From Alcanivorax sp. (GTDB taxonomy: Bacteria; Pseudomonadota; Gammaproteobacteria; Pseudomonadales; Alcanivoracaceae): 13,913 nt of DNA. This document shows, piece by piece, positions 1 through 6,327 of the stretch. The stretch is taken from assembly GCA_007135015.1 (NCBI GenBank), contig SLJS01000304.1, positions 1 to 13,913 of the forward strand. The letters are read 5' to 3'. Below the pieces are notes generated by a model. It was not told where the DNA came from. It was given only the letters and a program-made list of their open reading frames with translations, and ran no database searches. Within the stretch, counting starts at the first letter, position 1, and each line of letters begins with the position of its first letter. The position numbers and the translations under genes were made by a program.

Positions 1-30
1 ATTTCTATTGCTCCGATTGACGAAAATCAC

Positions 31-58
31 TTGGCCGGCGCTGCCGGACAGGTATGCT
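31..58 (+). promoter_or_regulatory. Candidate sigma70-type promoter upstream of trxB
   Basis: A TTGGCC hexamer (31-36) and a TATGCT hexamer (53-58) are separated by 16 nt, each matching the consensus at four of six positions. This would give a leader of about 140 nt before trxB. A second -10-like hexamer, TATACT, lies at 183-188, but it has no good -35 and would start RNA almost at the ribosome binding site. No gene is visible from 1 to 204. Assignment is by eye only. Confidence 0.3.
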
Positions 59-204
59 CTTTTCCACGAGGCCCGAAAGGCTGGCCGGCCGGGACACTTC
101 AACCCGGCGCGGATTTACGGTACTTTGCGCGCGCTTGAATCCGGTGGCGCGGAGTCCCACATAACCCGGGCCGCATCACATTTATACTCTTCGCGGAGGA
201 AACC

Positions 205-1152
205 ATGAGCGAAGTCCAGCATCACCGCCTGATCATCATCGGGTCCGGTCCCGCCGGCTATACGGCCGCCATCTACGCGGCCCGCGCGGCGCTCAATCCC
301 GTGGTCATCACCGGCATCGAACCCGGCGGCCAGCTTACCACCACCACGGACGTGGATAACTGGCCGGGCGACGTGGAAGGGCTTCAGGGGCCGGACCTGA
401 TGACGCGTATGCAGCAGCACGCCGAGCGGTTCAATACCGAGATCATCTTTGACCATATCAATGAGGTGGACTTCAAGAATCGACCCTTCCGGCTGATTGG
501 CGACAACAACCAGTACAGTTGCGACGCACTGATCATCGCCACCGGAGCCTCCGCGAAATATCTGGGCCTGGAGTCCGAACAGAAGTTCATGGGCCGGGGC
601 GTGTCCGCCTGTGCCACCTGTGACGGTTTCTTCTACCGGAACCAGAAGGTTGGGGTCATCGGCGGCGGCAATACCGCCGTGGAGGAAGCCCTGTATCTGT
701 CCAATATCGCTAGTGAGGTGGTGGTAGTGCATCGGCGCGACCAGCTGCGCGCCGAGAAGATCCTCCAGGAGAAGCTTTTCTCCAGAGATAATGTGCGCTT
801 TGAATGGTTCAACGAACTCGACGAGGTGCTCGGCGATGAATCCGGTGTCACCGGCATGCGTATCCGGGACAACCGCGACGGCAGCACCCGGGATCTGGAC
901 GTCAACGGGGTCTTCATTGCCATCGGCCACCACCCGAACACGGATGTATTCGAGGGCCAGTTGAACATGACCAACGGCTACATCCATATCAACAGCGGCA
1001 CCGAGGGCAACCACACGGCCACCAGCGTTGAAGGGGTCTTCGCCGCCGGCGACGTGGCCGACCATGTGTATCGTCAGGCGGTGACCTCCGCCGGCGCCGG
1101 CTGCATGGCCGCCCTCGACGCGGAAAAGTACCTGGATAACCTGGACAACTGA
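205..1152 (+). CDS. trxB: Thioredoxin reductase (NADPH, FAD flavoprotein)
   Basis: Cytosolic flavoenzyme that passes electrons from NADPH through FAD and a redox disulfide to thioredoxin. The 315-residue product has the usual family length. Visible motifs in order: FAD-binding GSGPAG (13-18), ATG near 113-115, redox-active CATC (136-139), NADPH-binding GGGNTA (153-158) with the HRRDQLRA basic motif (176-183), and a C-terminal AAGDVADH FAD-binding segment. The ATG is preceded by GGAGGA (195-200) at good spacing, which fixes the start. aat follows after 21 nt, so trxB probably heads a trxB-aat-bpt transcript. The same trxB-aat-bpt-infA-clpA order is known from Pseudomonas. No key residue is missing. 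Confidence 0.97.
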   Translation: MSEVQHHRLIIIGSGPAGYTAAIYAARAALNPVVITGIEPGGQLTTTTDVDNWPGDVEGLQGPDLMTRMQQHAERFNTEIIFDHINEVDFKNRPFRLIGDNNQYSCDALIIATGASAKYLGLESEQKFMGRGVSACATCDGFFYRNQKVGVIGGGNTAVEEALYLSNIASEVVVVHRRDQLRAEKILQEKLFSRDNVRFEWFNELDEVLGDESGVTGMRIRDNRDGSTRDLDVNGVFIAIGHHPNTDVFEGQLNMTNGYIHINSGTEGNHTATSVEGVFAAGDVADHVYRQAVTSAGAGCMAALDAEKYLDNLDN

Positions 1153-1173
1153 GCCGCTGGCCGGCGACCGCCC

Positions 1174-1920
1174 ATGGCGTCTTCGGTGGAGGACCTGCCC
1201 TGGCTTCTTCCGGGGGATCCCTTTCCCCCGGCGGAAGCCGCCCTGCGCGAGCCGGACGGCCTGCTGGCCCTGGGCGGCGATCTCTCTCCCCCGACCCTTC
1301 TGAGGGCCTACCGTTCGGGAATCTTTCCCTGGTTCAGCGAGGACCAGCCCGTTCTCTGGTGGAGCCCGGACCCCAGGCTGGTGCTCTTCCCGGGAGAGTT
1401 TCATCTTTCCCGGCGTCTCTGGCGCACCCTGCGGCGCGGCGCCTTTCGCTTTTCCTTCAATCGGGACTTCGCCGGCGTGATCCGTGGGTGCGCGGAACCC
1501 CGGCCCGGAGAACCCGGCACCTGGATCACGCCGGCCATGCGCCAGGCCTATGAGCGACTCCATGCCCGGGGACACGCCCATTCAGTGGAGGTCTGGCAGG
1601 ATGAGAGACTCGTCGGTGGCCTCTACGGGGTCCGTGTCGGCGGGGTCTTCTGCGGCGAGTCCATGTTTTCCCGGCAACCCAACGCTTCCAAGTGTGCCCT
1701 CGCCCTGCTGTGCGGGCTTCATCGGGCGCTGGATATTGCCCTGATCGACGCCCAGGTCAGCAGTGACCACCTGTTGCGGCTGGGTGCGCGGAACATCGCC
1801 CGGGCGCGTTTTCTGGCGCTGCTGGCCGAGTACCGGGACCGGCCGGAAACGCCCATGCCCCAGGGCAGCCCGGCGGGCTTTGCAGAATACCGGCGGGACT
1901 TTACACTGGGGTACAGCTAA
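1174..1920 (+). CDS. aat: Leucyl/phenylalanyl-tRNA--protein transferase
   Basis: Transfers Leu or Phe from aminoacyl-tRNA to proteins with N-terminal Lys or Arg, creating a primary N-degron read by ClpS and degraded by ClpAP. The 248-residue protein shows the family hallmarks: ALREPDGLLALGGDLSP (23-39), the FPWFS segment followed by LWWSPDPR (51-68), GTWITPAM (115-122), HAHSVEVW (134-141), GGLYGV (148-153), FCGESMFS (159-166) and SDHLLRLGA (197-205). It is slightly longer than E. coli Aat because of its N-terminus and a C-terminal tail. No clear Shine-Dalgarno precedes the ATG, which lies 21 nt after trxB, so translation may be coupled to trxB. bpt begins 18 nt downstream, pairing the two N-degron writers. 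Confidence 0.96.
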   Translation: MASSVEDLPWLLPGDPFPPAEAALREPDGLLALGGDLSPPTLLRAYRSGIFPWFSEDQPVLWWSPDPRLVLFPGEFHLSRRLWRTLRRGAFRFSFNRDFAGVIRGCAEPRPGEPGTWITPAMRQAYERLHARGHAHSVEVWQDERLVGGLYGVRVGGVFCGESMFSRQPNASKCALALLCGLHRALDIALIDAQVSSDHLLRLGARNIARARFLALLAEYRDRPETPMPQGSPAGFAEYRRDFTLGYS

Positions 1921-1938
1921 ACCGGAAGCGGCTCGGCC

Positions 1939-2646
1939 ATGAGCGACCTTTCCACACTGCGCTTTTTCAGCACTCCCGCACACACCTGCAGTTACCTGGA
2001 GGACCGGGAAGCAACCACCCTTTTCGTCGATCCCCACGCACGGATTACCAATCGCCTGTACACGGATCTCTCGCGCATGGGCTTTCGGCGCAGCGGCGAC
2101 TACCTGTACCGCCCGCATTGCCGCGGCTGTGACGCCTGCATTCCGGCCCGAGTGGATACCCGCTACTTTTCGCCGCGCCGGCGCCACCGGCGTATCCTGC
2201 GCGCAAACCGCGATCTGCGGGTGGAGCGGATCGAACCGGTCTACACCCCGGAGCTCTATCGGCTCTACAGCCGTTATATCGAATCCCGCCACGGCAACGG
2301 CGACATGTATCCGCCCAGCCAGGAGCAGTTCACCAGCTTCCTGATGTCGCGCTGGAGCGATACCGCCTTCTACTGCTTCCGCGAAGGAGACCGGCTGCGG
2401 GCCGTGGCCGTGACCGACCGGCTGGAAGACGGTCTTTCGGCGGTCTATACCTTCTTCGAGCCGGAGCTGCCCCGGCGCAGCCTGGGGACCTGGGCGATTC
2501 TCTGGCAGATCGAGGAATGCCGACGCCAGGGGCTGCCCTGGCTGTACCTGGGATACTGGATTTCCGCCTGTGCCAAGATGCGCTACAAGGACGATTTCCG
2601 TCCCCTGCAACTGCTGCGCAACGGCCGCTGGGAGGCGGCGGAGTAA
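1939..2646 (+). CDS. bpt: Aspartate/glutamate leucyltransferase (Bpt; older name arginyl-tRNA--protein transferase)
   Basis: In the bacterial Bpt family the enzyme moves Leu from Leu-tRNA to N-terminal Asp or Glu, producing a ClpS-recognised N-degron. The 235 residues match the usual length. Seen in order: HTCSYLEDREATTLFVDP (15-32) with Cys18, a cysteine cluster HCRGCDAC (60-67), YPPSQEQF (124-131), a DRLEDGLSAVYTFFEP stretch, and the C-terminal YLGYWI...MRYKDDFRPLQLL signature of the GNAT-like fold. Family members are often annotated as ate; whether this one donates Leu or Arg cannot be read from sequence, but gammaproteobacterial homologues are Bpt-type. The stop codon is followed at once by a heptamer repeat and small hairpins. 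Confidence 0.94.
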   Translation: MSDLSTLRFFSTPAHTCSYLEDREATTLFVDPHARITNRLYTDLSRMGFRRSGDYLYRPHCRGCDACIPARVDTRYFSPRRRHRRILRANRDLRVERIEPVYTPELYRLYSRYIESRHGNGDMYPPSQEQFTSFLMSRWSDTAFYCFREGDRLRAVAVTDRLEDGLSAVYTFFEPELPRRSLGTWAILWQIEECRRQGLPWLYLGYWISACAKMRYKDDFRPLQLLRNGRWEAAE

Positions 2647-2649
2647 GGC

Positions 2650-2676
2650 GGTCGGTCGTCGGTTCTCAGTGGTCGG
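2650..2676 (+). repeat. Degenerate heptamer repeat (NGTCRGT) after the bpt stop
   Basis: Read in sevens, the sequence gives GGTCGGT, CGTCGGT, TCTCAGT and GGTCGG, starting 3 nt past the bpt stop. Related heptamers with the same phase occur at 8204-8224 and, on the opposite strand, at 12204-12231. A 25-nt part of this copy aligns with the 12204-12231 copy with three mismatches. No function is known to me. Confidence 0.65.
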
Positions 2677-2882
2677 AAGGAATGGCATTCCGCCCCGGAT
2701 CGGGGCCTGGCGCCAACGAATGGCCCCCCCTCGTCTCAAGGCTGTCGCAAAAGTGTCTCAGGGCACCCGCGGGAGCACTGCTTGCAGCGCGAAATCCCGG
2801 GATTCCCGGCACCTCCAGGGTGCAAGGGTGCGCTCCTGCCAGACCTTTACGGCAGCCTCTTCCTGCAAGGTTTTCACGGCCT
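2677..2882. other. bpt-infA spacer with small palindromes, no gene
   Basis: The 307-bp spacer 2647-2953 has no convincing ORF and no tRNA-like T-loop. It holds several small inverted repeats: GGAATG/CATTCC (2679-2684 and 2686-2691), GCCCCG/CGGGGC around a 3-nt loop (2692-2706), the 12-bp palindrome AATCCCGGGATT (2793-2804), and CCTGCAAGG/CCTTTGCAGG with a one-base bulge (2862-2870 and 2880-2889), followed 7 nt later by GATTTTT. The last could act as a weak terminator for the bpt transcript, but the T-run is displaced. A run of seven C lies at 2724-2730. Confidence 0.4.
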
Positions 2883-2911
2883 TTGCAGGTCCCTGATTTT
2901 TGGGGCACAAT
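2883..2911 (+). promoter_or_regulatory. Candidate infA promoter
   Basis: TTGCAG (2883-2888) and CACAAT (2906-2911) are spaced by 17 nt, with four of six matches in the -10 hexamer. Transcription would start about 35 nt before the infA ATG, giving a short leader. The -35 half overlaps the right arm of the inverted repeat ending at 2889. Confidence 0.4.
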
Positions 2912-2953
2912 TGCGCTCCCTTGGGCGGAGCAGCAATTTCGGGTATTTACTGC

Positions 2954-3172
2954 ATGGCAAAAGAAGAGCAGATTGAACTGGAGGGCGTGGTTCTCGAAAC
3001 CCTGCCCAATACCATGTTCCGGGTGAAACTGGACAACGGCCATACCATCACGGCTCATATCTCCGGAAAAATGCGCAAGCACTACATCCGCATTCTCACC
3101 GGCGACCGTGTACGCGTGGAAATGTCGCCCTATGATCTGAGCAAGGGCCGCATTACCTTCAGAATGAAATAA
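2954..3172 (+). CDS. infA: Translation initiation factor IF-1
   Basis: Small OB-fold protein that binds the A site of the 30S subunit during initiation. The product, starting MAKEEQIELEGVV, is 72 residues, exactly the usual bacterial length, and carries the family sequences LPNTMFRV, NGHTITAHISGKMRKHYIRI and GDRVRVEMSPYDLSKGRI. A longer in-frame ORF begins at 2900, but the ATG at 2954 gives the canonical N-terminus. No strong Shine-Dalgarno sits just upstream; a GGAG lies about 24 nt before the ATG. It is transcribed toward clpA, and the stop is followed within 10 nt by the hairpin-repeat element. Confidence 0.97.
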   Translation: MAKEEQIELEGVVLETLPNTMFRVKLDNGHTITAHISGKMRKHYIRILTGDRVRVEMSPYDLSKGRITFRMK

Positions 3173-3180
3173 CCCTCCTT

Positions 3181-3420
3181 AAGCACGCAGCTCGCTCGAG
3201 CTGCTTCCAGCACGGCCGCTCCGCGGCCTTCCGGCACGCTCCCTCCGATCGCTTCCAGCACGCCCCTTCGGGGCTTCCAGCGGTCCGCTCCCCTGTCCCG
3301 GAGCCATCGAAGATGGCGCCCAGAGCGACTGCGGGGAGCGTACTCGAAGGCCGCGTGCCCGGAGGGGCGAAGCCCTGTGCTCGGAGGTCGCGGCGGCGAC
3401 CGTGCTCCGGCTTACGCCGG
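3181..3420. repeat. Two-armed hairpin-array element between infA and clpA
   Basis: Left arm, read on +: conserved linkers of the form CTTCCRGCACG start at 3204, 3228 and 3252, with a partial one at 3274, so the period is 22-24 nt. Between them are hairpins GCAGCTCG/CGAGCTGC (3187-3204), GGCCGC/GCGGCC (3214-3228) and GCCCC/GGGGC (3262-3274). Centre: GCCATC-GAA-GATGGC (3303-3317). Right arm, same units on the minus strand: linkers at 3339, 3354, 3376 and 3401, with stems GGGC/GCCC (3365-3375), GGTCGC/GCGACC (3386-3401) and CCGGC/GCCGG (3407-3420). The last encloses the clpA stop codon. CGCTCCC-type blocks at 3237-3253 and 3324-3340 can pair with each other (13 of 17 positions). There is no T-run. 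I do not recognise the family. Confidence 0.8.
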
Positions 3421-5679
3421 CTCGGGCTCGGCCGCATCGATGGTCAGCTCCAGCGCGTCGTCGCGCACGGTCACCCGCACAGAACCGCCCTGCTGGGCCA
3501 GTTCTCCGAACAGCAGCTTCTCGGCCAAGGGTTTCTTCAGCTGTTCCTGAATCAACCGTGCCATGGGCCGTGCGCCCATATCCGGGTCATAGCCATGCTC
3601 GGCCATCCAGGTCCGGGCCGCCTCGTCCACATCCAGGACCACGCCCCGCTCGTCGAGCTGCGCCTGCAGTTCCGTGAGGAACTTGTCCACCACGCCCAGC
3701 ACGGTCTCGTGGCTGAGTGAGCGGAACTGGATGATCCCGTCCAGCCGGTTGCGGAACTCGGGCGTGAAGGTCTTCTTCAGCACCTCCATCGCGTCCGAGG
3801 AGTGGTCCTGGGTGGTAAAGCCGATGCTCTTGCGGTTGAGCGCTTCGGCGCCGGCATTGGTGGTCATGATCAGCACCACGTTGCGGAAGTCCGCCCGACG
3901 GCCGTTGTTATCCGTCAGCGAAGCATGGTCCATGACCTGCAACAGCAGGTTGAACACCTCCGGGTGCGCCTTCTCGATCTCGTCAAGCAGCACCACGCAG
4001 TGCGGAGTCTTGGTCACCGCCTCGGTAAGCAGACCACCCTGGTCGTAGCCCACATACCCCGGGGGCGCGCCGATCAGGCGGCTGACCGTGTGGCGCTCCA
4101 TGTACTCGGACATGTCGAAGCGCACCAGCTCCACGCCCAGGGTGCGCGCAAGCTGGCGGCTTACCTCGGTCTTGCCCACCCCGGTGGGGCCGGCGAACAT
4201 GAACGAACCCACCGGCTTGTCCGGGGCCTTGAGGCCCGCCCGGGAAAGTTTGATGGCCGCGGAAAGGGCGTCGATGGCCTCTTCCTGGCCGAACACCGTC
4301 ATCTTCAGATCCCGGTCCAGGTTCTCCAGCACCTCCTTGTCGGTGGCGGAGACCTGCTTGGGCGGAATACGTGCGATGCGCGCCACCATGGCCTCGATCT
4401 CGTCGACGCCGATGGTGTCCGTGCGCTCGTTCTCGGGCAGCAGGCGCTGCCAGGCACCCACCTCGTCGATGACATCAATGGCCTTGTCCGGCAGATACCG
4501 GTCATTGATGTAGCGCGCGGACAGCTCGGCCGCCGAACGCAGCGCCTCATCGCTGTAGCTCACGTCATGGTGGCTCTCGAAACGCTTGCGCAGACCGCCC
4601 AGGATGGTGACCGTCTCCTCCACTGTGGGCTCGAGCACATCAATCTTCTGGAAGCGCCGGGAAAGCGCCCGGTCCTTCTCGAAGATGCTCCGGTACTCCT
4701 GGAAGGTAGTCGAGCCCATGCACTTGATGCCGCCGGAAGCCAGCATGGGCTTGAGCAGGTTGGACGCATCCATTACCCCGCCGGAGGCCGCTCCGGCACC
4801 GATGATGGTATGGATCTCGTCGATAAAGAGAATGGCTCCGGGCTGTTCCTGCAGCTCGCCGATCAGCGCCTTGAGGCGCTTCTCGAAATCACCGCGGTAC
4901 TTGGTCCCGGCCAGCAGCGCGCCCATGTCGAGCGCGTACACCACGGACTCGCGCAGCGGCTCGGCCACCTTTTCCTGCACGATCATCCAGGCAAGCCCCT
5001 CGGCAATGGCGGTCTTGCCCACGCCGGGCTCGCCCACAAGCAGCGGGTTGTTCTTGCGCCGGCGGCAGAGGATCTGTGCGGCGCGCTCGATTTCCCAGGC
5101 CCGTCCCACCAGCGGATCGATCCGGTCGGCCTTCGCCATTTCGTTGAGATTGGACGCATAGCTGTCCAGTGCGCTGGCCGAACTGGCCTCCACCGTCTCC
5201 TCGGCGGCGTTGTTCTGGGTCTGCGACGGCTCCTCGTTGTCGTGAACCCGGGAAATGCCGTGACTGATGAAGTTCACCACGTCGATGCGGCTGACATTCT
5301 GGGCCCTGAGCAGGTAGACCGCCTGGCTTTCCTGCTCGCTGAAGATGGCAACCAGCACGTTGGCACCGGTCACCTCGCGCTTGCCCGAGGACTGCACATG
5401 GAAGACCGCCCGCTGCAGCACGCGCTGAAAGCCCAGCGTCGGCTGGGTGTCACGCTCGGCATCATCTTCCGGCAGGGTCGGCGTGGTGTCCTCGACAAAG
5501 CGTGCCAGCGCCTCGCGCAGCTCACCGAGATCGACGCCACAGGCCTGGAGCACTTCCACTGCCGCCTGATTGTCCAGCAGGGCAAGCAGCAGGTGCTCCA
5601 CCGTCATGAACTCATGGCGGTGCTTGCGGGCGTGGCGGAATGCCTCGTTCAGCGTCAGTTCCAGTTCTCTGCTCAGCAT
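3412..5679 (-). CDS. clpA: ATP-dependent Clp protease ATP-binding subunit ClpA
   Basis: Hexameric AAA+ unfoldase that feeds substrates to ClpP and, with ClpS, N-degron proteins. The 755-residue protein has an N-terminal Clp-N repeat domain (about 1-145), a linker, a first AAA+ module with Walker A GEPGVGKT (216-223) and Walker B around FIDEIH (285-290), and a second with GPTGVGKT (497-504) and LLDEIEK (564-570). The ClpP-docking loop reads IGF (619-621), where E. coli ClpA has IGL. The C-terminus is a short EPEPA tail. A GAGGTGA Shine-Dalgarno lies 4 nt before the ATG. clpS is 42 nt upstream, so the two are probably cotranscribed. clpP is not in the window. The stop codon sits in the loop of the outermost hairpin of the downstream repeat. 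Confidence 0.98.
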   Translation of the reverse strand: MLSRELELTLNEAFRHARKHRHEFMTVEHLLLALLDNQAAVEVLQACGVDLGELREALARFVEDTTPTLPEDDAERDTQPTLGFQRVLQRAVFHVQSSGKREVTGANVLVAIFSEQESQAVYLLRAQNVSRIDVVNFISHGISRVHDNEEPSQTQNNAAEETVEASSASALDSYASNLNEMAKADRIDPLVGRAWEIERAAQILCRRRKNNPLLVGEPGVGKTAIAEGLAWMIVQEKVAEPLRESVVYALDMGALLAGTKYRGDFEKRLKALIGELQEQPGAILFIDEIHTIIGAGAASGGVMDASNLLKPMLASGGIKCMGSTTFQEYRSIFEKDRALSRRFQKIDVLEPTVEETVTILGGLRKRFESHHDVSYSDEALRSAAELSARYINDRYLPDKAIDVIDEVGAWQRLLPENERTDTIGVDEIEAMVARIARIPPKQVSATDKEVLENLDRDLKMTVFGQEEAIDALSAAIKLSRAGLKAPDKPVGSFMFAGPTGVGKTEVSRQLARTLGVELVRFDMSEYMERHTVSRLIGAPPGYVGYDQGGLLTEAVTKTPHCVVLLDEIEKAHPEVFNLLLQVMDHASLTDNNGRRADFRNVVLIMTTNAGAEALNRKSIGFTTQDHSSDAMEVLKKTFTPEFRNRLDGIIQFRSLSHETVLGVVDKFLTELQAQLDERGVVLDVDEAARTWMAEHGYDPDMGARPMARLIQEQLKKPLAEKLLFGELAQQGGSVRVTVRDDALELTIDAAEPEPA

Positions 5680-5683
5680 GACG

Positions 5684-5701
5684 TCACCTCATCTTCGGTG
5701 A
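5684..5701 (-). promoter_or_regulatory. Small hairpin overlapping the clpA ribosome binding site
   Basis: On the minus strand TCACC and GGTGA can pair around an 8-nt loop, and the right arm is part of the clpA Shine-Dalgarno GAGGTGA. The stem is only 5 bp, so an effect on clpA translation is possible but unproven. It lies in the clpS-clpA gap, about 20 nt after the clpS stop. Confidence 0.35.
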
Positions 5702-5721
5702 GCACTTGGACCGTCCCGGGC

Positions 5722-6102
5722 TTATGCGGGTTCCACCTGGCACATGAGCGGGTGCTCGTTTTCCCTCGCATAATCCACTACCTGGGCGGCCTTGGTTTCG
5801 GCGATGTCCCTGGGATAGACCCCGCACACCGCCTTTCCCCGGGTGTGAACCGTGAGCATGACGCTTGTGGCCCGCTCGCGATCCAGCCCGAAAAACCTCT
5901 CCAGTACCTCTACCACAAAATCCATCGGTGTGTAGTCATCGTTGAGCATCACCACCTTGTAGAGGGGAGGCTTGCTGACCTTCGGCCGCGCCTCCTCCAC
6001 CGCCGTTTCGTCCTCGCGATCCGGCCGGCCCGGCTCTTCGGGCTCGTCCGGCCCCGGGCCGGTATTCCATGTTTCCGTCGGCGGCGGCAGCATCGGTTTC
6101 AT
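5722..6102 (-). CDS. clpS: ATP-dependent Clp protease adapter ClpS
   Basis: Adapter that binds N-terminal Leu, Phe, Trp or Tyr and hands the protein to ClpA. The 126-residue call has a Pro/Glu-rich, probably disordered N-terminus (1-44) followed by the ClpS core: LYKVVMLNDDYTPMDFVVEV with the ligand-binding NDD at 54-56, MLTVHTRGKAVCG with His86, AETKAAQVVDYARENEHPL, and a short C-terminus. The ORF stays open to an ATG at 6246 (174 aa), but those extra residues look unlike ClpS, and the start at 6102 or the next ATG at 6093 fits family length better. No strong Shine-Dalgarno distinguishes them. It is first in the clpS-clpA operon and divergent from cspD. Confidence 0.95.
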   Translation of the reverse strand: MKPMLPPPTETWNTGPGPDEPEEPGRPDREDETAVEEARPKVSKPPLYKVVMLNDDYTPMDFVVEVLERFFGLDRERATSVMLTVHTRGKAVCGVYPRDIAETKAAQVVDYARENEHPLMCQVEPA

Positions 6103-6196
6103 ATCAGTTGTATACCCACAGGAGCCCGCGGGCAATGAGGAATTGGCGAACGCGCCCGATTCGCTGACCTGTGACAGCAACCGGCCCGCTCGGGGG

Positions 6197-6224
6197 TTGA
6201 CAGCCAGCGGGGGTTGATTAAAAG
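6197..6224 (+). promoter_or_regulatory. Candidate cspD promoter
   Basis: A perfect TTGACA (6197-6202) is followed after 16 nt by TAAAAG (6219-6224), which matches the -10 consensus at four of six positions. It lies in the clpS-cspD divergent region and would give a leader of about 95 nt. Confidence 0.45.
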
Positions 6225-6279
6225 TTGTACTGATCCTGCGTCTCATGGGCTATCCAGTCTACTACAGCTCGCGGGAGAT

Positions 6280-6285
6280 ATTATA
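6280..6285 (-). promoter_or_regulatory. Candidate clpS promoter -10 box
   Basis: A perfect TATAAT reads on the minus strand at 6285-6280. No good -35 is seen 16-18 nt upstream. Transcription would begin near 6273, giving a leader of about 170 nt to the chosen clpS start. The start would be upstream of the cspD -35 box, so the two divergent transcription units would overlap. Confidence 0.4.
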
Positions 6286-6327
6286 ACAAGACCGGCACCA
6301 GCCATTGGACAGGCAGAGGGAAGGACC

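Noticed and set aside
115..1581. 488-codon open frame antisense to trxB and aat, and similar ones at 1582-2739 and 10238-11686
   Set aside because: All are shadows opposite conserved genes, with low-complexity Gly/Arg/Pro-rich translations and no family match that I can see.
2647..2953. tRNA gene upstream of infA, as in some enterobacteria
   Set aside because: No T-loop GGTTCRANNCC, anticodon stem or CCA end could be found on either strand.
3181..3420. CRISPR array
   Set aside because: The period is about 24 nt, the conserved part is an 11-nt linker, the variable parts are self-complementary, and orientation flips in the middle. None of this fits a CRISPR repeat-spacer pattern, and no cas genes are present.
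3802..6138. 778-codon open frame antisense to clpA and clpS
   Set aside because: It lies entirely opposite two well-identified genes. GC-rich codon structure commonly leaves the antisense frame open, and its protein has no recognisable domain.
5722..6246. Longer clpS start at 6246 (174 aa)
   Set aside because: The extra 48 residues do not resemble ClpS, overlap the divergent promoter region and have no convincing ribosome binding site.
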